Shown here piece after piece: positions 12,001 through 22,073 of a DNA stretch of 64,000 bases. Position 1 is the first letter of the stretch. The number at the start of each line of letters is the position of its first letter. Below the pieces are notes generated by a model. It was not told where the DNA came from. It worked only from the letters and a program-made list of their open reading frames with translations, and ran no database searches. The DNA lies in the NCBI GenBank assembly GCA_025594325.1, contig JANHCV010000011.1, forward strand, positions 248,001 to 312,000, in the 5' to 3' direction. Position numbers and translations under genes: made by a program. Origin of the DNA: Blastocladiella emersonii ATCC 22665 (taxonomy: Eukaryota > Blastocladiomycota > Blastocladiomycetes > Blastocladiales > Blastocladiaceae).

Positions 12001-12568
12001 CAGCGACCGCAGCCTGGTGGTACTGGACCATCGGCGGCATCGAGCCGGCGGCGGCGGCCTGGAACTGCTGCTGCTGCTGTTGGTGGTGCATGGCGGCAAA
12101 ATGCTGGCGCTGCTGCTCGAGCTGGTACTGGTGGATGAGCTCCTGCTGCTGCTGGTTGAAGACGGCGTGCGCGTGGGCGAGGTCGGCGACGGACCCGCCG
12201 GCGGCCGGGCTCAGGTCGGGCGCGGCGGCCGCGGCCGAGACATGGCCGGGTGGTGGCGGCACGACGAGCGAGTCGAGCGGCAGGGTCGACGATGACGACG
12301 ACGACGATGGCGCGGCCGCAGCGAGCTCGGACGGCGGTTTCGCGATGGCCGCGGCGCTACTGCTTCCGCTGCTCCCGTCGCTCGGGACGAAGCCGGCGTC
12401 GAGGACGGTGAGCGACGGCGCGACGTAGGTGGCGGCGGGCGCTATTGTTGGCGGCGGGATGGTGGTGGTCGGGGTGGCGGCGGCGGGCATCGCGGCCGCG
12501 AGCGACGGTCGTCGCGACTGCTGCTGCTGGTGTTGCAGGAACTGCTGTTGCTGTTGCATCGGATCCAT
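9083..12568 (-). CDS. Large Gln/Ala-rich protein of unknown function, possible transcriptional co-regulator
   Basis: Two exons, 12568-11180 and 11110-9083, give 1138 residues; the 69-nt intron has a GTACTT donor and a GTAG end. The start is an ATG directly before a Gln run. Most of the protein is Gln, Ala, Pro and Ser low complexity. A central block of about 220 residues is ordered: a Glu/Arg-rich helix (EELIEERLAEIRAADPDLED), a segment ending FVEIIGLHDGLPTPRN, then across the intron KRIAASYLDEDFTLAEDER and the short basic patch NRGRNNKRRRA. That layout (ordered core, basic patch, long polyQ arms) resembles fungal transcription co-regulators, but I do not recognise the core as a named domain. 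The antisense frames are long only because CAG/GCN runs are open in every frame. Confidence 0.7.
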
Positions 12569-13774
12569 GGCGGCGGACAAAAGGGGCGCGCGCGTGCGTG
12601 CGCGGACAAAGCAGGCGGCCGTGTGCCGCGATAGGTGGCGGAGCAGGGGGCGCGGCACCACTCGACGGGGTCGCTCGGGGGGAGGGGTGGCACAGCAGCA
12701 GGACAAAGCACTCGGGCCAAGTCGGGCAGGCAGCGGGGCCGTCGGTCGCGGCGAGGATGGTGGCGCGGTGACGAGCGAGTCGTTGACGATGGCGGCCGGC
12801 CACGAGGCGATCAGCGCGGGCGGGCGATCGTTCACACGCAGCGAACAGCGCACAGCACTCGCGGACGCGTGAATTAGGCGTAGGCGCGCGTTTCGACAGG
12901 GCGCGCCGCGCGAACTAGCTCCAAATCGGCGGCGCACGAGGGCACGAGGACGATCGGCGGTCGCGGAACGGTCGCGAGGGCGAGACGGTGGCGGTGGCGC
13001 GGCGGGCGGTGTGGGGCCGAGACCGGGGCCGAGTGCGCAGCGTGCAGCGGCAGCGGGGCCGAAACGGGCGGCGGGCGGCGGGCAGGGCGTGGGCGATGCG
13101 ATGCGTGGGCGGCCGCGGGCAGCGAGCGGTGCGGTGCGGGCGGTGGGCGTGGGCGAGATTGCACGGAGTTGGCGGCGGTGTGGTGGCCGTCGTCGCAGAT
13201 GAGGGCGTCGCGGCGGGAGGGAGCGCGGGGAGAGCCCACCGTTGGGGCCGGCGGTGTCCTTGAGGGAGTCCGCGGTCTCACCGCTGCGTGAGCGAGCGTG
13301 AGCGTGACCCGCTGCGACCGCTTGCGTTTCCCCTTGTCCCGCAGCTTGGGAAATGGGAGGGGCGCCGAAGTCGAAGCTCGGACCCACTTCCACTCGCACC
13401 AGCCACCGCCACAGAAATGGCGAACTGAAACTTAATTTTCGCGCTGCAACGTCAGCGTCGACGCTGCGATGATCAGCGAGGGCGAGGAGAGATAACCGGA
13501 CACATCACGTTGCGCACACGGGGTCAGGGGATGCCCACGCGCGACGCGTTGCGCCCGTGTTTCGCGTTTCGCGTCGCGTCGGCGCGTCGCGTCTCACCTT
13601 TTCCGGCGCGTCTCCAACTGCCCGCCCGCCTCCTAGCTACTCTGCTCTGCTCGGCGCGCCGCTGGTCGCTCGCTCGCTCGCTCGCACTCTCTGCAACACG
13701 CATCGACTCTGCTCCATCCATACCCGCAGGCGGACGATACCGAGCACCTCGCGAGCGGACGCGCGCAACCGACC
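12569..13774. other. Divergent promoter region between the polyQ gene and CFAP20
   Basis: About 1.2 kb separate two start codons facing away from each other. The sequence is GC-rich with short GCGGC-type repeats. An AT-richer pocket at about 13420-13440 is the only marked composition change. No RFX-type X-box that would fit a ciliary gene was found by eye, and no RNA gene was recognised. Confidence 0.5.
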
Positions 13775-14524
13775 ATGTTCCGCAACACGTTCCAGTCGGG
13801 CTTCCTGTCCATTCTCTACTCGATCGGGTTCGTGCCTCGCTCTCCCTTGCGACCACGGCCCGATCCGCTCGACCAACCACCGCACCCGCATCCGTCTAGG
13901 TCCAAGCCGCTGCAGATCTGGGACAAGCAGGTCCGCAATGGCCACATCAAGCGCATCACCGACAACGACATCCAGTCGTCGGTGCTCGAGATCATCGGCA
14001 CCAACGTGTCGACCAACTACATTTCGTGCCCGGCCCAGACCAACCGCACGCTCGGCATCAAGCTGCCGTTCCTCGTCATGATTATCAAGAACCTGAAAAA
14101 GTACTTCACCTTCGAGGTCCAGGTCCTCGACGACAAGAACGTGCGCCGCCGGTTCCGCGCCTCCAACTACCAGTCGACGACCCGCGTCAAGCCCTTCATC
14201 TGCACCATGCCCATGCGCCTCGACGACGGGTGGAACCAGATCCAGTTCAACCTGTCCGACTTCACCCGCCGCGCCTACGGCACCAACTACATCGAGACCC
14301 TGCGCGTCCAGATCCACGCCAACTGCCGCATCCGCCGCATCTACTTCTCGGACCGCCTCTACTCCGAGGAGGAGCTGCCGCCCGAGTTCAAGCTCTTCCT
14401 CCCGATCCAGCAGCAGAACGGCCAGGCCCAGCCTGGTGCGCCCGGTCAGCAGCAGCAGCAGCAGGCCGCGGCTGCACCACCCGCTGGCGCGCCCGCCGAC
14501 AAGCCGCCGCTGCCCGTGGCCTGA
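13775..14524 (+). CDS. CFAP20: CFAP20 (BUG22), ciliary/basal-body protein
   Basis: Exons 13775-13827 and 13900-14524 encode 225 residues. The sequence is almost identical to animal CFAP20 over its first ~180 residues: [18 protein letters not shown], then [18 protein letters not shown] and [24 protein letters not shown]20 is an inner-junction protein of axonemal doublet microtubules, needed for ciliary stability and beating. It is a good marker of flagellated lineages, since most non-zoosporic fungi have lost it. The intron falls inside the Gly codon after ILYSI and has an unusual GTTCGT donor. The C terminus carries a Gln/Ala/Pro-rich tail of about 40 residues that the animal protein lacks. 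The gene is convergent with the cystathionine synthase gene 111 bp away. Confidence 0.97.
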   Translation: MFRNTFQSGFLSILYSIGFVPRSPLRPRPDPLDQPPHPHPSRSKPLQIWDKQVRNGHIKRITDNDIQSSVLEIIGTNVSTNYISCPAQTNRTLGIKLPFLVMIIKNLKKYFTFEVQVLDDKNVRRRFRASNYQSTTRVKPFICTMPMRLDDGWNQIQFNLSDFTRRAYGTNYIETLRVQIHANCRIRRIYFSDRLYSEEELPPEFKLFLPIQQQNGQAQPGAPGQQQQQQAAAAPPAGAPADKPPLPVA

Positions 14525-14635
14525 TCCGGTCCATCGATGCTGGTCATCGTCGCCTACCTCTGCTGTTCTTCCCCTTCCCTCCCTCTCGTGTCATAATTTA
14601 CCCTCCCGCTGCTGCTCCATTACAACCCGTTCATA

Positions 14636-16522
14636 CTATTGCCCATCTTCATCACCCACAAACGCCATAGCCTCGTCGAGCGCGCGCACAAACAGCCCTC
14701 GCAGGACCTCCTCGTCCTCGAGCCCGACGCTCACGCGGACGAGCCACCTTGACACGCCGAACGTCTCGGCCCAGTCGAGCTCGCCGTAGTGCGCGAGCAG
14801 CGTGTACGGGCACGCGAGCGTGAAGTTGGTTCCGAGCGACGGCCCCTTGTACACCTGGAGCGCGTCAAAGAACGCCGCGGCCGCGCGCCGCGACCCGCGC
14901 AGCTCGACCGACACGAGCCCGCCGTACCCACCGTTCGGCGTCCTTACCGCGTCGTAGTGCGCGCGCGTGGCCGACCGCGACGGGTAGTGCACGGCACGGA
15001 CCGCCGGGTGCGCGGCGAGCGTGTCGACGAGCGACACCGCGGTCTTGTTGATGCGGTGCACGCGCGCGACGAAGGTGCGCGAGTTGCGCTCGAGGTAGAT
15101 GGCGTCCTCGGCCCAGAACGCGGCCTCGTCGTGCGCGCTCTTGAGCGCGGCGTGCAGCGCGCCCGCGAAACGCGACGCCGGGTTCACGACGGCGCTCCCG
15201 CCCATCACGTTGCTGTCGCCGCTGAACACTTTGGTCAGGCTGCTCACCACCACGTCGGCGAGCGGGAGCACGTTCACGTTGACCAGGTTGCCGATCGTCT
15301 CGTCGACCACGAGCAGGAACCCGTGCTGGTCGGCGAGCGCGCGGAGGGCGGAGAGTGGCGGCGACTTGAGCAGCGGGTTGGACGGGAACTCGCAGAACAC
15401 GGCCGCGATTGGCGGGCCCGTCGCCGCGAGGTCCGCGAGCCGCGCCAGGTCCGCGTCGTCGCCGTGTCCGAGGAACACGCACGGCGGGGTGCCCTCCGGG
15501 CAGAACTTTTCCTGGATCTTGAGCGTGTCGAGGTATGGGAATCTGAGGGCGGGTGCACACGTTAGCGGCTGCACCATGACGTTGTACTCATATCGAACGT
15601 ACCCGAACTGAACCGTTCGCGCGCCCGGCCGCACCGCGACGCACGCGCGGTACGCGTGGTAGATGGCGTTCATGCCGGTCGGGTACAGGTACACGTCGTC
15701 CTCGGACACTCGCGGCGCGACGCCCTCCTCCTCATCAGTCCCGGTCACCTCGCCGCCCTCAGCGCGCGCCACCGCGTCCGCCGCAGCGACGAGGTTCCCC
15801 GCAATCCGGCGGCGCAGGATCACCTTGGCCTCGCGGTCGAACCCAGGCGGGAGGTACCGGCCGTACCGCTCCTCGAGAAACTGGCCCGCCTCCTCATCGC
15901 CGTCCGCGGCCACACCGCGCGCGCGGGACTTGGCCGCCGCGAGCTTCGGGTCGGGCCCGTTTAGCCCGGTCGACTCGGCGGCAGCCTTGGCGAGGGCCTC
16001 GAGACATCGCGCCGCGAGCCGCGACGGGACCACGGTGCCCGTGTGCTGCCAGTAGTGTTTCGCGCGCGCCGCGAGCGAGGGCGTGTGCAGGACGACGCCG
16101 AGCGACACGGGCCGTGTCGCCGCGGGGTCGCCCGGCGTCACGTTCACGAGACACTCGACGATGCGGACGCGCGGCGGCGGCGAGGCGGGTTTCGTCTCCT
16201 CAGTCTCGCCGCACGCGCTCGCGCGCAAGAGGAAGGCGCGGCAGTCTTGCGCGGCGGCGCGCGACGGGAGGACGAGCGCCTGGACGTTGGGTCCGTCGAC
16301 GGCCGGGATCGCGAACCGTTTCAGGCACACGGCGAACAGCTCGGCGACGGGCTGCGGGTACACGAAGCGCGGGTAGCCGGCGCGCAGCGCGGTGACGACG
16401 CGCGGGTCGCCCTCCTCGTAGTCGACGTTGTCGGCCCACGTCGGCAGGCTCACCGAGACCGCGTGCGGCGTGTGTAGCGGGATCGGGGTGCCGAGCGGCG
16501 GGCAGGCGGGTGTTGCGTTCAT
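14636..16522 (-). CDS. Cystathionine gamma-synthase-like PLP enzyme (fungal Str2 type)
   Basis: Exons 16522-15603 and 15542-14636 give 608 residues, the length typical of the large fungal enzymes. The C-terminal half is the Cys/Met-metabolism PLP domain: PTGMNAIYHAYRA (cofactor phosphate region), FCEFPSNPLL, VVDETIGNLVN, and the Schiff-base lysine in SSLTKVFSGDSNVMGG. The N-terminal extension is the one seen in fungal Str2/YLL058W proteins. The expected reaction joins an O-acylhomoserine and cysteine into cystathionine for transsulfuration in the cytosol. The 60-nt intron is a multiple of three with no stop; its removal joins VQFG to FPYLDTLKIQEK, the conserved sequence, so I regard it as real. 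The ATG at 16522 is preferred; a TATA-like element lies about 60 bp upstream. Confidence 0.88.
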   Translation of the reverse strand: MNATPACPPLGTPIPLHTPHAVSVSLPTWADNVDYEEGDPRVVTALRAGYPRFVYPQPVAELFAVCLKRFAIPAVDGPNVQALVLPSRAAAQDCRAFLLRASACGETEETKPASPPPRVRIVECLVNVTPGDPAATRPVSLGVVLHTPSLAARAKHYWQHTGTVVPSRLAARCLEALAKAAAESTGLNGPDPKLAAAKSRARGVAADGDEEAGQFLEERYGRYLPPGFDREAKVILRRRIAGNLVAAADAVARAEGGEVTGTDEEEGVAPRVSEDDVYLYPTGMNAIYHAYRACVAVRPGARTVQFGYVRYEYNVMVQPLTCAPALRFPYLDTLKIQEKFCPEGTPPCVFLGHGDDADLARLADLAATGPPIAAVFCEFPSNPLLKSPPLSALRALADQHGFLLVVDETIGNLVNVNVLPLADVVVSSLTKVFSGDSNVMGGSAVVNPASRFAGALHAALKSAHDEAAFWAEDAIYLERNSRTFVARVHRINKTAVSLVDTLAAHPAVRAVHYPSRSATRAHYDAVRTPNGGYGGLVSVELRGSRRAAAAFFDALQVYKGPSLGTNFTLACPYTLLAHYGELDWAETFGVSRWLVRVSVGLEDEEVLRGLFVRALDEAMAFVGDEDGQ

Positions 16523-16849
16523 GGTTTGTGTGTGTGATGGGTGTCGGTTTGACGACAAGGTAGGAAGGGGTGCCGCGGGCTATATGGCAGCTCCGCGATG
16601 CTGCATGCGATTCAGGGACGGGCGCAGATCCATGGCGATGGCGTGCCCTCCAAGCGCGGGGCGGGTATTCGAGGGCGGCGACGCGTAAACGGTGCCCGCG
16701 CCACGCGCCTGACGCGATGCCGGGCTGGGACGCGTCGAATATCATATGACGCGCTGCGTTGCGCCACCGTCACGGGACCCGTTACGACGTGTTGCTCAAG
16801 CTTATTCCTTTCTGCGCTTCTGCCTCCCTGTACCCAGCCTCTCGCTGCA
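16523..16849. promoter_or_regulatory. Divergent promoter region, cystathionine synthase / ankyrin-repeat gene
   Basis: This 327-bp spacer lies between two start codons pointing outward. A TATATGG run at 16581-16587 reads as CCATATA toward the cystathionine synthase gene and lies about 60 bp before its ATG. An AT-rich AATATCATATG at about 16739 and a CT-rich tract just before 16850 could serve the other gene. Nothing else was recognised. Confidence 0.4.
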
Positions 16850-17838
16850 ATGACATCAAATGAACCCCACAACTTGCCGTGCCTGCCCTTCGAGCTGATC
16901 GAGGCGATCCTTGTGACGGCCGCGCGGCTTCCCGGTCAGCTACCGCGCCACCTGCGCGAGCTTCTCCGCGTACTCCCGCGCCGCCAAGACGACACGTACA
17001 GTCCGCTTGCCCGCTTCATCCTCACCCGGCTGCCCAACTGCCGGCCCAACTGGGCTGCCTTCTACGGCCGCGTCGATGTGCTTCAAGAGTACCTCGCGTC
17101 CGGCCTCCCCTTCGACTACTTGGGGGCCGCCATGGACAAGGCGAGCTACTCTGGCCACGTTCCCGTCTTGGACTGGTTTGTTTCGTTGGGTCTCGAGCTC
17201 ACGCACTCCCGGAAAGCGGTCGAGTGGGCGTACCGCCACGACCAGTACGAGGCGCTCGCTTGGTGGTTCAAGCGCGGCGAGTACGCCGACTTTTTCGCGA
17301 CGCTTGTCGATTCCGCAAGTATGACCAACAACACCTGGTTTTTAAAATGGTGGGCCGCCGCTGGCGACGTTGCGCTTCCTTACTCGGCCGCCGCCATCGA
17401 CCACGCGAGCGCAAAGGGGCACATCGGCGTGCTTGACATCTGGCGGTCGTCTGGTCGCGAGCTCAAGTTTACGGAAATGGCGATTCACGAGGCCAGCGCG
17501 CATGGCAAGCTGTCCGTCCTCGATTGGTGGAAGGAATCGGGCCTCGAGCTCAAGTACACGAACGTTGCCATGGATTACGCGAGCGAGCACGGGCACATCC
17601 GCACGCTTGACTGGTGGCTTCACTCGGGACTCGAGATCAAGTACTCGGCCGAAGCCGTGGATTCCGCGAGCAAGCATGGACGCGTGCCGACGCTCGACTG
17701 GTGGCTCAAGTCGCAGCCCCCGACCAAGTACACGGCCGCGGCCATGGACAGCGCGAGCGCCAATGGACACGTCGACGTCCTCGAGTGGTGGCTTTCTCAC
17801 GATCTGGAACCGCTGTACAGCTGCGGCGCGATCGACTT

Positions 17839-17864
17839 GGCCAGCACGAATGGCCAGCACGAAC
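17839..17864 (+). repeat. 13-bp tandem duplication causing the frameshift
   Basis: Two adjacent 13-bp copies, differing only in the last base (T or C, both keeping Asn), sit inside an ankyrin-type repeat codon block. Because 13 is not a multiple of three, the duplication alone explains the loss of frame. Confidence 0.9.
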
Positions 17865-18011
17865 GGCCACATTGACGTCCTCAACTGGTGGAACCGTGCC
17901 GGACTCGCCCTCAAGTACTCTGAGGCGGTCATCGAGGGCGCCGCGTTCGCTAGTCTGGAACCGACCTTGTACTGGTGGTCGTCGCACTCGCAGCTCGAGC
18001 TGCTGATCTCG

Positions 18012-18047
18012 GAGCGCGTGTGGGACTCGGAGCGCGTGTGGGACTCG
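18012..18047 (+). repeat. 18-bp perfect tandem duplication
   Basis: GAGCGCGTGTGGGACTCG occurs twice in a row and encodes ERVWDS twice near the end of the ankyrin-type gene. It is a second recent-looking slippage event in the same gene, this time in frame. Confidence 0.9.
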
Positions 18048-18308
18048 AAGCGGCCGATCGTTTGTCGCTGGCTAGGTAGCCTCGGGCGAGTCACTCGACA
18101 GTAAAATACAGTACAGGTTAGGTCTTGTTTTGTGCCTGGGACGCGCGTTTCGCCCTGAAACCAACGCGTCGTTCATCCCGGTGGCGCCGCGTGACCGCAT
18201 TTGGACAGTGGATGGACAGCCAGGTCGGAGCGCGCAACGCCACCCTCGAACACTCTCGTCAACCCGACGCTTGCGACTCAACGAGAGCCCATGAAAAGCG
18301 AATGAACC

Positions 18309-20114
18309 ATGCATCCAGTGTCCCTGCCGCGATCGAACCGGTACCCGGAGCCGTCGACGCCGGGCAGCAAGACGGCCAGAAAGACATCTTGGCCGATCCC
18401 GCTTCCTTGCACGACGACTTCGCTCGAGGACCATCTCAGCCTGGTCGCGCGCTCGCTTGAGCCGACTCGCCGCCAGCGCGAGGTGGTCGTCGGCGCCATG
18501 GAGGTCGTCGTCGATCTCGTCATGGACGCGTTGAGCGCCAAAGTCCCCCACTTGAAGGCGACCCGGGCGGCGCGCGTCGGCTCGTTCTTCAAGGACACGG
18601 CGATCCACTTCTCGTTCGACATTGATCTTGTCTTTATGTTCGAGCGGCTCAACGTGCTGACCGACCTGAACAAGGCGCTCGACGCCATGCAGGAGACGCT
18701 GCTGCTTGCGCTTCGACCCATGAACTCGCAGCACGCGAGAATTTGGCCACTTGCCAACGGGATTTTCGCATGTATCCACGGTGTCGAACGACGGCAAAAC
18801 AGTCTCGCCGCGTCCGTGTACTGCGGCCCGCTGACTGCCGACGGGTCGATGCTCGCAACGTACACGATCAAGCTCGACCTGCTTTGCACGCGCGAGGTTG
18901 TCTCGAACCCCAAATATCGCATGGGACCTGTCGGGACTGCGCTCCAGGTCGCCGCGCTCAAACACGTCTTTGAGCATGACACGTACGATTCAACGCTCCA
19001 AGCGCATCGCCGCGTGTACCAGCCGCTCGTATCCGAGGCCGCCGTCGAAATGATCCGGCGCGCGCCGGCCGAGGCCCGCGTGCTGACGCGGCTCCTCAAG
19101 TTTTGGTCTTTTCTCGTGCTCTCGTCGCGCTTCACGGCCATGTCCAAGTCGACGGTGCTCGAGCAACTCGCGCTTTACGTCGTTGAGGAGGCGCAGAAGC
19201 GCAACGAGCCCTTGACGCTCAAGTCGCTGTTTTGGAGCGCGATCCAGAAGCTTGCCACTCTCAAATCTCTCCAGCTCGGTTCTCCCGGGCGCCAGGCCAT
19301 GAAGCAGGATTGCTACATCATTCACAAGGTATGCTTACATCTGATTCATGAGTTCGCTCCAACTGAAGCCTTCGTGATCGACTACATGTAGTGCGACGGT
19401 CTCAACAACGTGCTCGACCCAGTCAACTCGCGCCCCTTCTCGCGCGAGTACCAGCGTGAGCTGGAGCACGCAGCTCGCGCACTTGTCGACCACGTTCTCA
19501 CGTCTGGCGGCGTTGAACTGGATTGGTCGCCGTGGCTTGTTATTATTCCAGCTACTCGCCCCTTGCTTACCGCGTACCGCATGACCATCATGCTGCAGGT
19601 CCTCGACGCTTCTGACCCGAGGACCAAGTGCCCGGGCGTGTGGTCCGTGACGGATCGGTTCCGCGAGATCAACTTCCACTACCAGGTCGCTTCGTGCCTC
19701 CATCTCGCCATGCTCGCGGAGCCCGACCACGGCGAGGTGCTGACTTGCGGCTCCGCCGCGTCGATCGACATCCAAGGCGTCAAGAGTTCGCGTGGCACCG
19801 ACCCGAAACACTTTGCAACCAGTGCGGGCACCGATCCGAGCTCGCGTAGGCTGCTTGCTCATCTCCAGGCGCTGCACGACATGACGGAGCAGCTCGTCGA
19901 CTTCTCATACCTCGGCAAAGCCAACGAGGGCGTTCTCAACGACACCAACTCTGAGGCTATCTCCATGGTGCTCCCCGTGCCGCACGGCGGCGGCGAGGGC
20001 ATGTACATCGAGCTCACAGTTCGCCGCTTCGATCGCGACCCGCTCGCTAACTTCGCCGACAAGGAAGCGGGCATCATCGCCAAGGCGCTCGAGGACAACA
20101 CGTCCATCGCGTAA
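18309..20114 (+). CDS. OAS/CD-NTase-like nucleotidyltransferase
   Basis: Exons 18309-19328 and 19392-20114 give 580 residues. Residues 91-111 carry the polymerase-beta-type signature: G91-S92, then FDIDLVFMF with D104 and D106. A third acidic residue, D190, sits in TIKLDLLC, where OAS enzymes place the third catalytic carboxylate. Next comes RVLTRLLKFWSF (about 257-268), which parallels the OAS helix RLVKHWY. Later IMLQVLDASDP (406-416) parallels the OAS1-C signature VxLDPADP. Together these suggest a 2'-5' oligoadenylate-synthetase-like fold, so ATP oligomerisation or another nucleotide second messenger is possible. The last ~130 residues match nothing I know. It lies directly 3' of the broken ankyrin-type gene. 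The stop codon overlaps an AATAAA. A non-OAS nucleotidyltransferase (for example a TRF-like enzyme) is the main alternative. Confidence 0.65.
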
Positions 20115-20350
20115 TAAACGGTTTTTGAGAGTGTACTCGCGTTGCGCCGTGATGGCCGACCTGATCATACGACGTGATCAAAAATCCGGTGAACGATCCA
20201 CCCGAGCACAAGAATAGAAGCGAGTGCGCCACTCCCGCCCGCCCGCGACGACCTTCCCTCTCGTGCATGTCCCTTGCTTGGACGAAGCACAACTAGAAAG
20301 CACGAGACACTTGGCGCACTGCGCTGCATGTAACCAACGCGACCGACACC

Positions 20351-21409
20351 ATGAGTTCCGCGACCAAGTCGGGGACCACCGTCAACTTCCAAGTCGGCGG
20401 CAAGCCGCCGGCCGGCGCCGCCGCCGTCGCCATGGAGTGCACCAACGGCGCCTTTGCCACGCGCCTCGGCTTCCAGACCACCAAGCCCGACAGCACGAGC
20501 AACGCGAGCGACTGGGTCTCGGGCATCTCGATGCTGTGCTCGGACAACAGCAACAAGACCATGGGCTGGCAGTCGTCGTCGCGCGCGACCAAACTTGGCG
20601 AGACGTTCCCGAACGGGATCAACTCGCTGCTCGTGAGCTCCGGGTCGGTGATTGACGGCATCGGCTACGGCAGCACGCTGGTCGGGACCACGTCGGGATC
20701 GGGGCTGTGGCGCCAGGACCTCAACGACACGCTCAAGTCGTGCTTCGTCAAGGGCTTCTCGGGCGGGACCGGCAACTGGATTTTCAACCTTGACATGTCC
20801 TTCATCTGCCCCGTCGCGACAACCTCGACTACCGCGACCGCGACGGCGTCGCGTGCTACGGGCACGGCAACTGCGACCGCGACCTCGTCCGCCACCGCGG
20901 TGCCCAACGACAAGATCGAGGAGCAGTCCAAGCCGACCGGCGTCATCATCGGCGGCGTCGCTGCGGCGCTCGTCGTCGCGATTGCCGCGTTCACCTGGTA
21001 CAAGCGGCAGAACGCCAAGGCCGCCGCCAAGTACCACCTCGACGACGACTCGTTCCCGACCACCCCGTCGCCGCCCGCACCCGCGCCGGCGCCAGCGCCC
21101 GCGCCGACCTCGACGATCACGTACCACGACGTCGGTCTCGCGTCGGGTACGCTGCCGCCCATGACGGTCGCGCCCAAGCCCATGACCATGGCTCCCCAGC
21201 AGCAGCAGCAGTCGACGATCGTGCAGGTCCCCACCGACATGGCCGGGCTGCCGGACCCCAAGGGCGGCAACTGGGGCGGCGTCGCGCAGCAGAACATGAA
21301 CGGCGCTGGGCCCGCTCCCGTCGCGGCGCCTGCTCTCCCCGTGCGTCCCGCACCCGCGACTTCCCGCCCTGCGAACGGCGACGACAACGAGCCCCTATAC
21401 CTTCCCTAG
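20351..21409 (+). CDS. Single-pass membrane protein with novel Cys-containing ectodomain, paralogue 1
   Basis: This intronless gene encodes 352 residues. The N-terminal ~155 residues form a domain shared with the next two genes: ECTNGAFATRLGFQT, WVSGISMLCSDNSN, GSVIDGIGYGSTLVG, LWRQDLNDTLKSCF and NWIFNLDMSFICP. It has four cysteines at matching positions in paralogue 2. A Thr/Ala-rich stalk, one hydrophobic helix (GVIIGGVAAALVVAIAAFTW), a KR-rich stop-transfer and a Pro/Ala/Gln-rich tail ending EPLYLP follow. No cleavable signal peptide precedes the domain. The C..G…GI…C pattern is faintly reminiscent of beta-prism lectin or VMO1-like folds, but that is a guess. Adhesion or sensing at the cell surface is the likely class of role. 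Confidence 0.7.
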   Translation: MSSATKSGTTVNFQVGGKPPAGAAAVAMECTNGAFATRLGFQTTKPDSTSNASDWVSGISMLCSDNSNKTMGWQSSSRATKLGETFPNGINSLLVSSGSVIDGIGYGSTLVGTTSGSGLWRQDLNDTLKSCFVKGFSGGTGNWIFNLDMSFICPVATTSTTATATASRATGTATATATSSATAVPNDKIEEQSKPTGVIIGGVAAALVVAIAAFTWYKRQNAKAAAKYHLDDDSFPTTPSPPAPAPAPAPAPTSTITYHDVGLASGTLPPMTVAPKPMTMAPQQQQQSTIVQVPTDMAGLPDPKGGNWGGVAQQNMNGAGPAPVAAPALPVRPAPATSRPANGDDNEPLYLP

Positions 21410-22073
21410 ATCGTCGGCGCATCGGCGTCGCGCGTTTTTGTCCCTTATTTTTGTGTCCCCGCATAGTGCACCTACTACCTTTGTGTTTTCCCACTTTTCG
21501 AACTACGCTGAGCGTACAAGTGGCGTTCGCGCCAAACAGGGAGGGGACGACAGGCGCGCTGCAGGACCGACTGCTCGCGGACGCGTCGCGATATCACGTT
21601 TTTGCGTCTCACGCGCGAGACACGCACGGCCGGCGATCGCCACTCCACCCTCTCTCGCTCTTCTCCGACGTGTCGTCGCCGGTTAACGCCCGCGTATACC
21701 GAACACAGGCAACGCAAAGGCCGCGCGCTCCACGTCGTTGCTTGCCTTGCCTGGGCGGACTCGCACACCCCACTAGCACCCCTGCCCATACCTCCGCCGA
21801 TTCCACGTGAACTATCTTGACTCTGGCCGCGACAACCTGTCTCGAGCAGCACATCCAGGAGCCCTCACGAACCGCGGGCTCTCGAATGCACGCACTCGAA
21901 ACGGGCGGCGGCCACGGCGAACCGTCGCCCGTTTCAGCATCAACTTCGCCGTCAGGAGCAGTCGTCGACTTCTTCTCTCCCGCACGCTTTCCCATCGCAT
22001 GTAACGAGCTAGAACGGCACAGCACAACTTGCCGCATTGCTTTGACCGAACCAACTCAAACCACGTCCCGGGG
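21410..22073. other. Intergenic region between paralogues 1 and 2
   Basis: The 664 bp hold no supported gene. A T-rich stretch just after the upstream stop (about 21434-21500) is the likely 3' end and poly(A) region. The rest is the presumed promoter and 5' leader of paralogue 2, with CT-rich tracts at about 21640-21800. Confidence 0.45.

Larger units (their letters stand above)
16850..18104 (+). pseudogene. F-box-like/ankyrin-type repeat gene, frameshifted by a tandem duplication
   Basis: The frame opens at ATG 16850 with an F-box-like start (LPCLPFELIEAILVTAARL). At least nine ~34-residue ankyrin-type repeats follow, built on the pattern DWW..SGLE.KYS..A.D.AS..GHV..L, a repeat type that is expanded in zoosporic fungi. 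At 17839-17864 a 13-bp unit (GGCCAGCACGAAT/C) is present twice. This shifts the frame and stops translation at 17875. Removing one copy restores DLASTNGHIDVLNWWNR and keeps the frame open to 18104, including one more full repeat. A second, in-frame duplication of 18 bp lies at 18012-18047. The gene is therefore either freshly broken, an allele, or truncated but still translated. Such proteins usually act as ubiquitin-ligase adaptors or scaffolds; the partner is unknown. Confidence 0.75.

Noticed and set aside
9083-12300. Very long plus-strand and second minus-strand frames opposite the polyQ gene, some Cys-rich
   Set aside because: They are the antisense and frame-shifted readings of CAG/GCN runs (giving Cys/Leu/Ala strings) and show no conserved motif; the minus-strand polyQ reading has the phase-consistent intron and ordered core.
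16523-16558. Longer N terminus for cystathionine gamma-synthase starting at 16558
   Set aside because: The codon at 16558 is TTG; the first true ATG in frame is at 16522, with a TATA-like element at a suitable distance.
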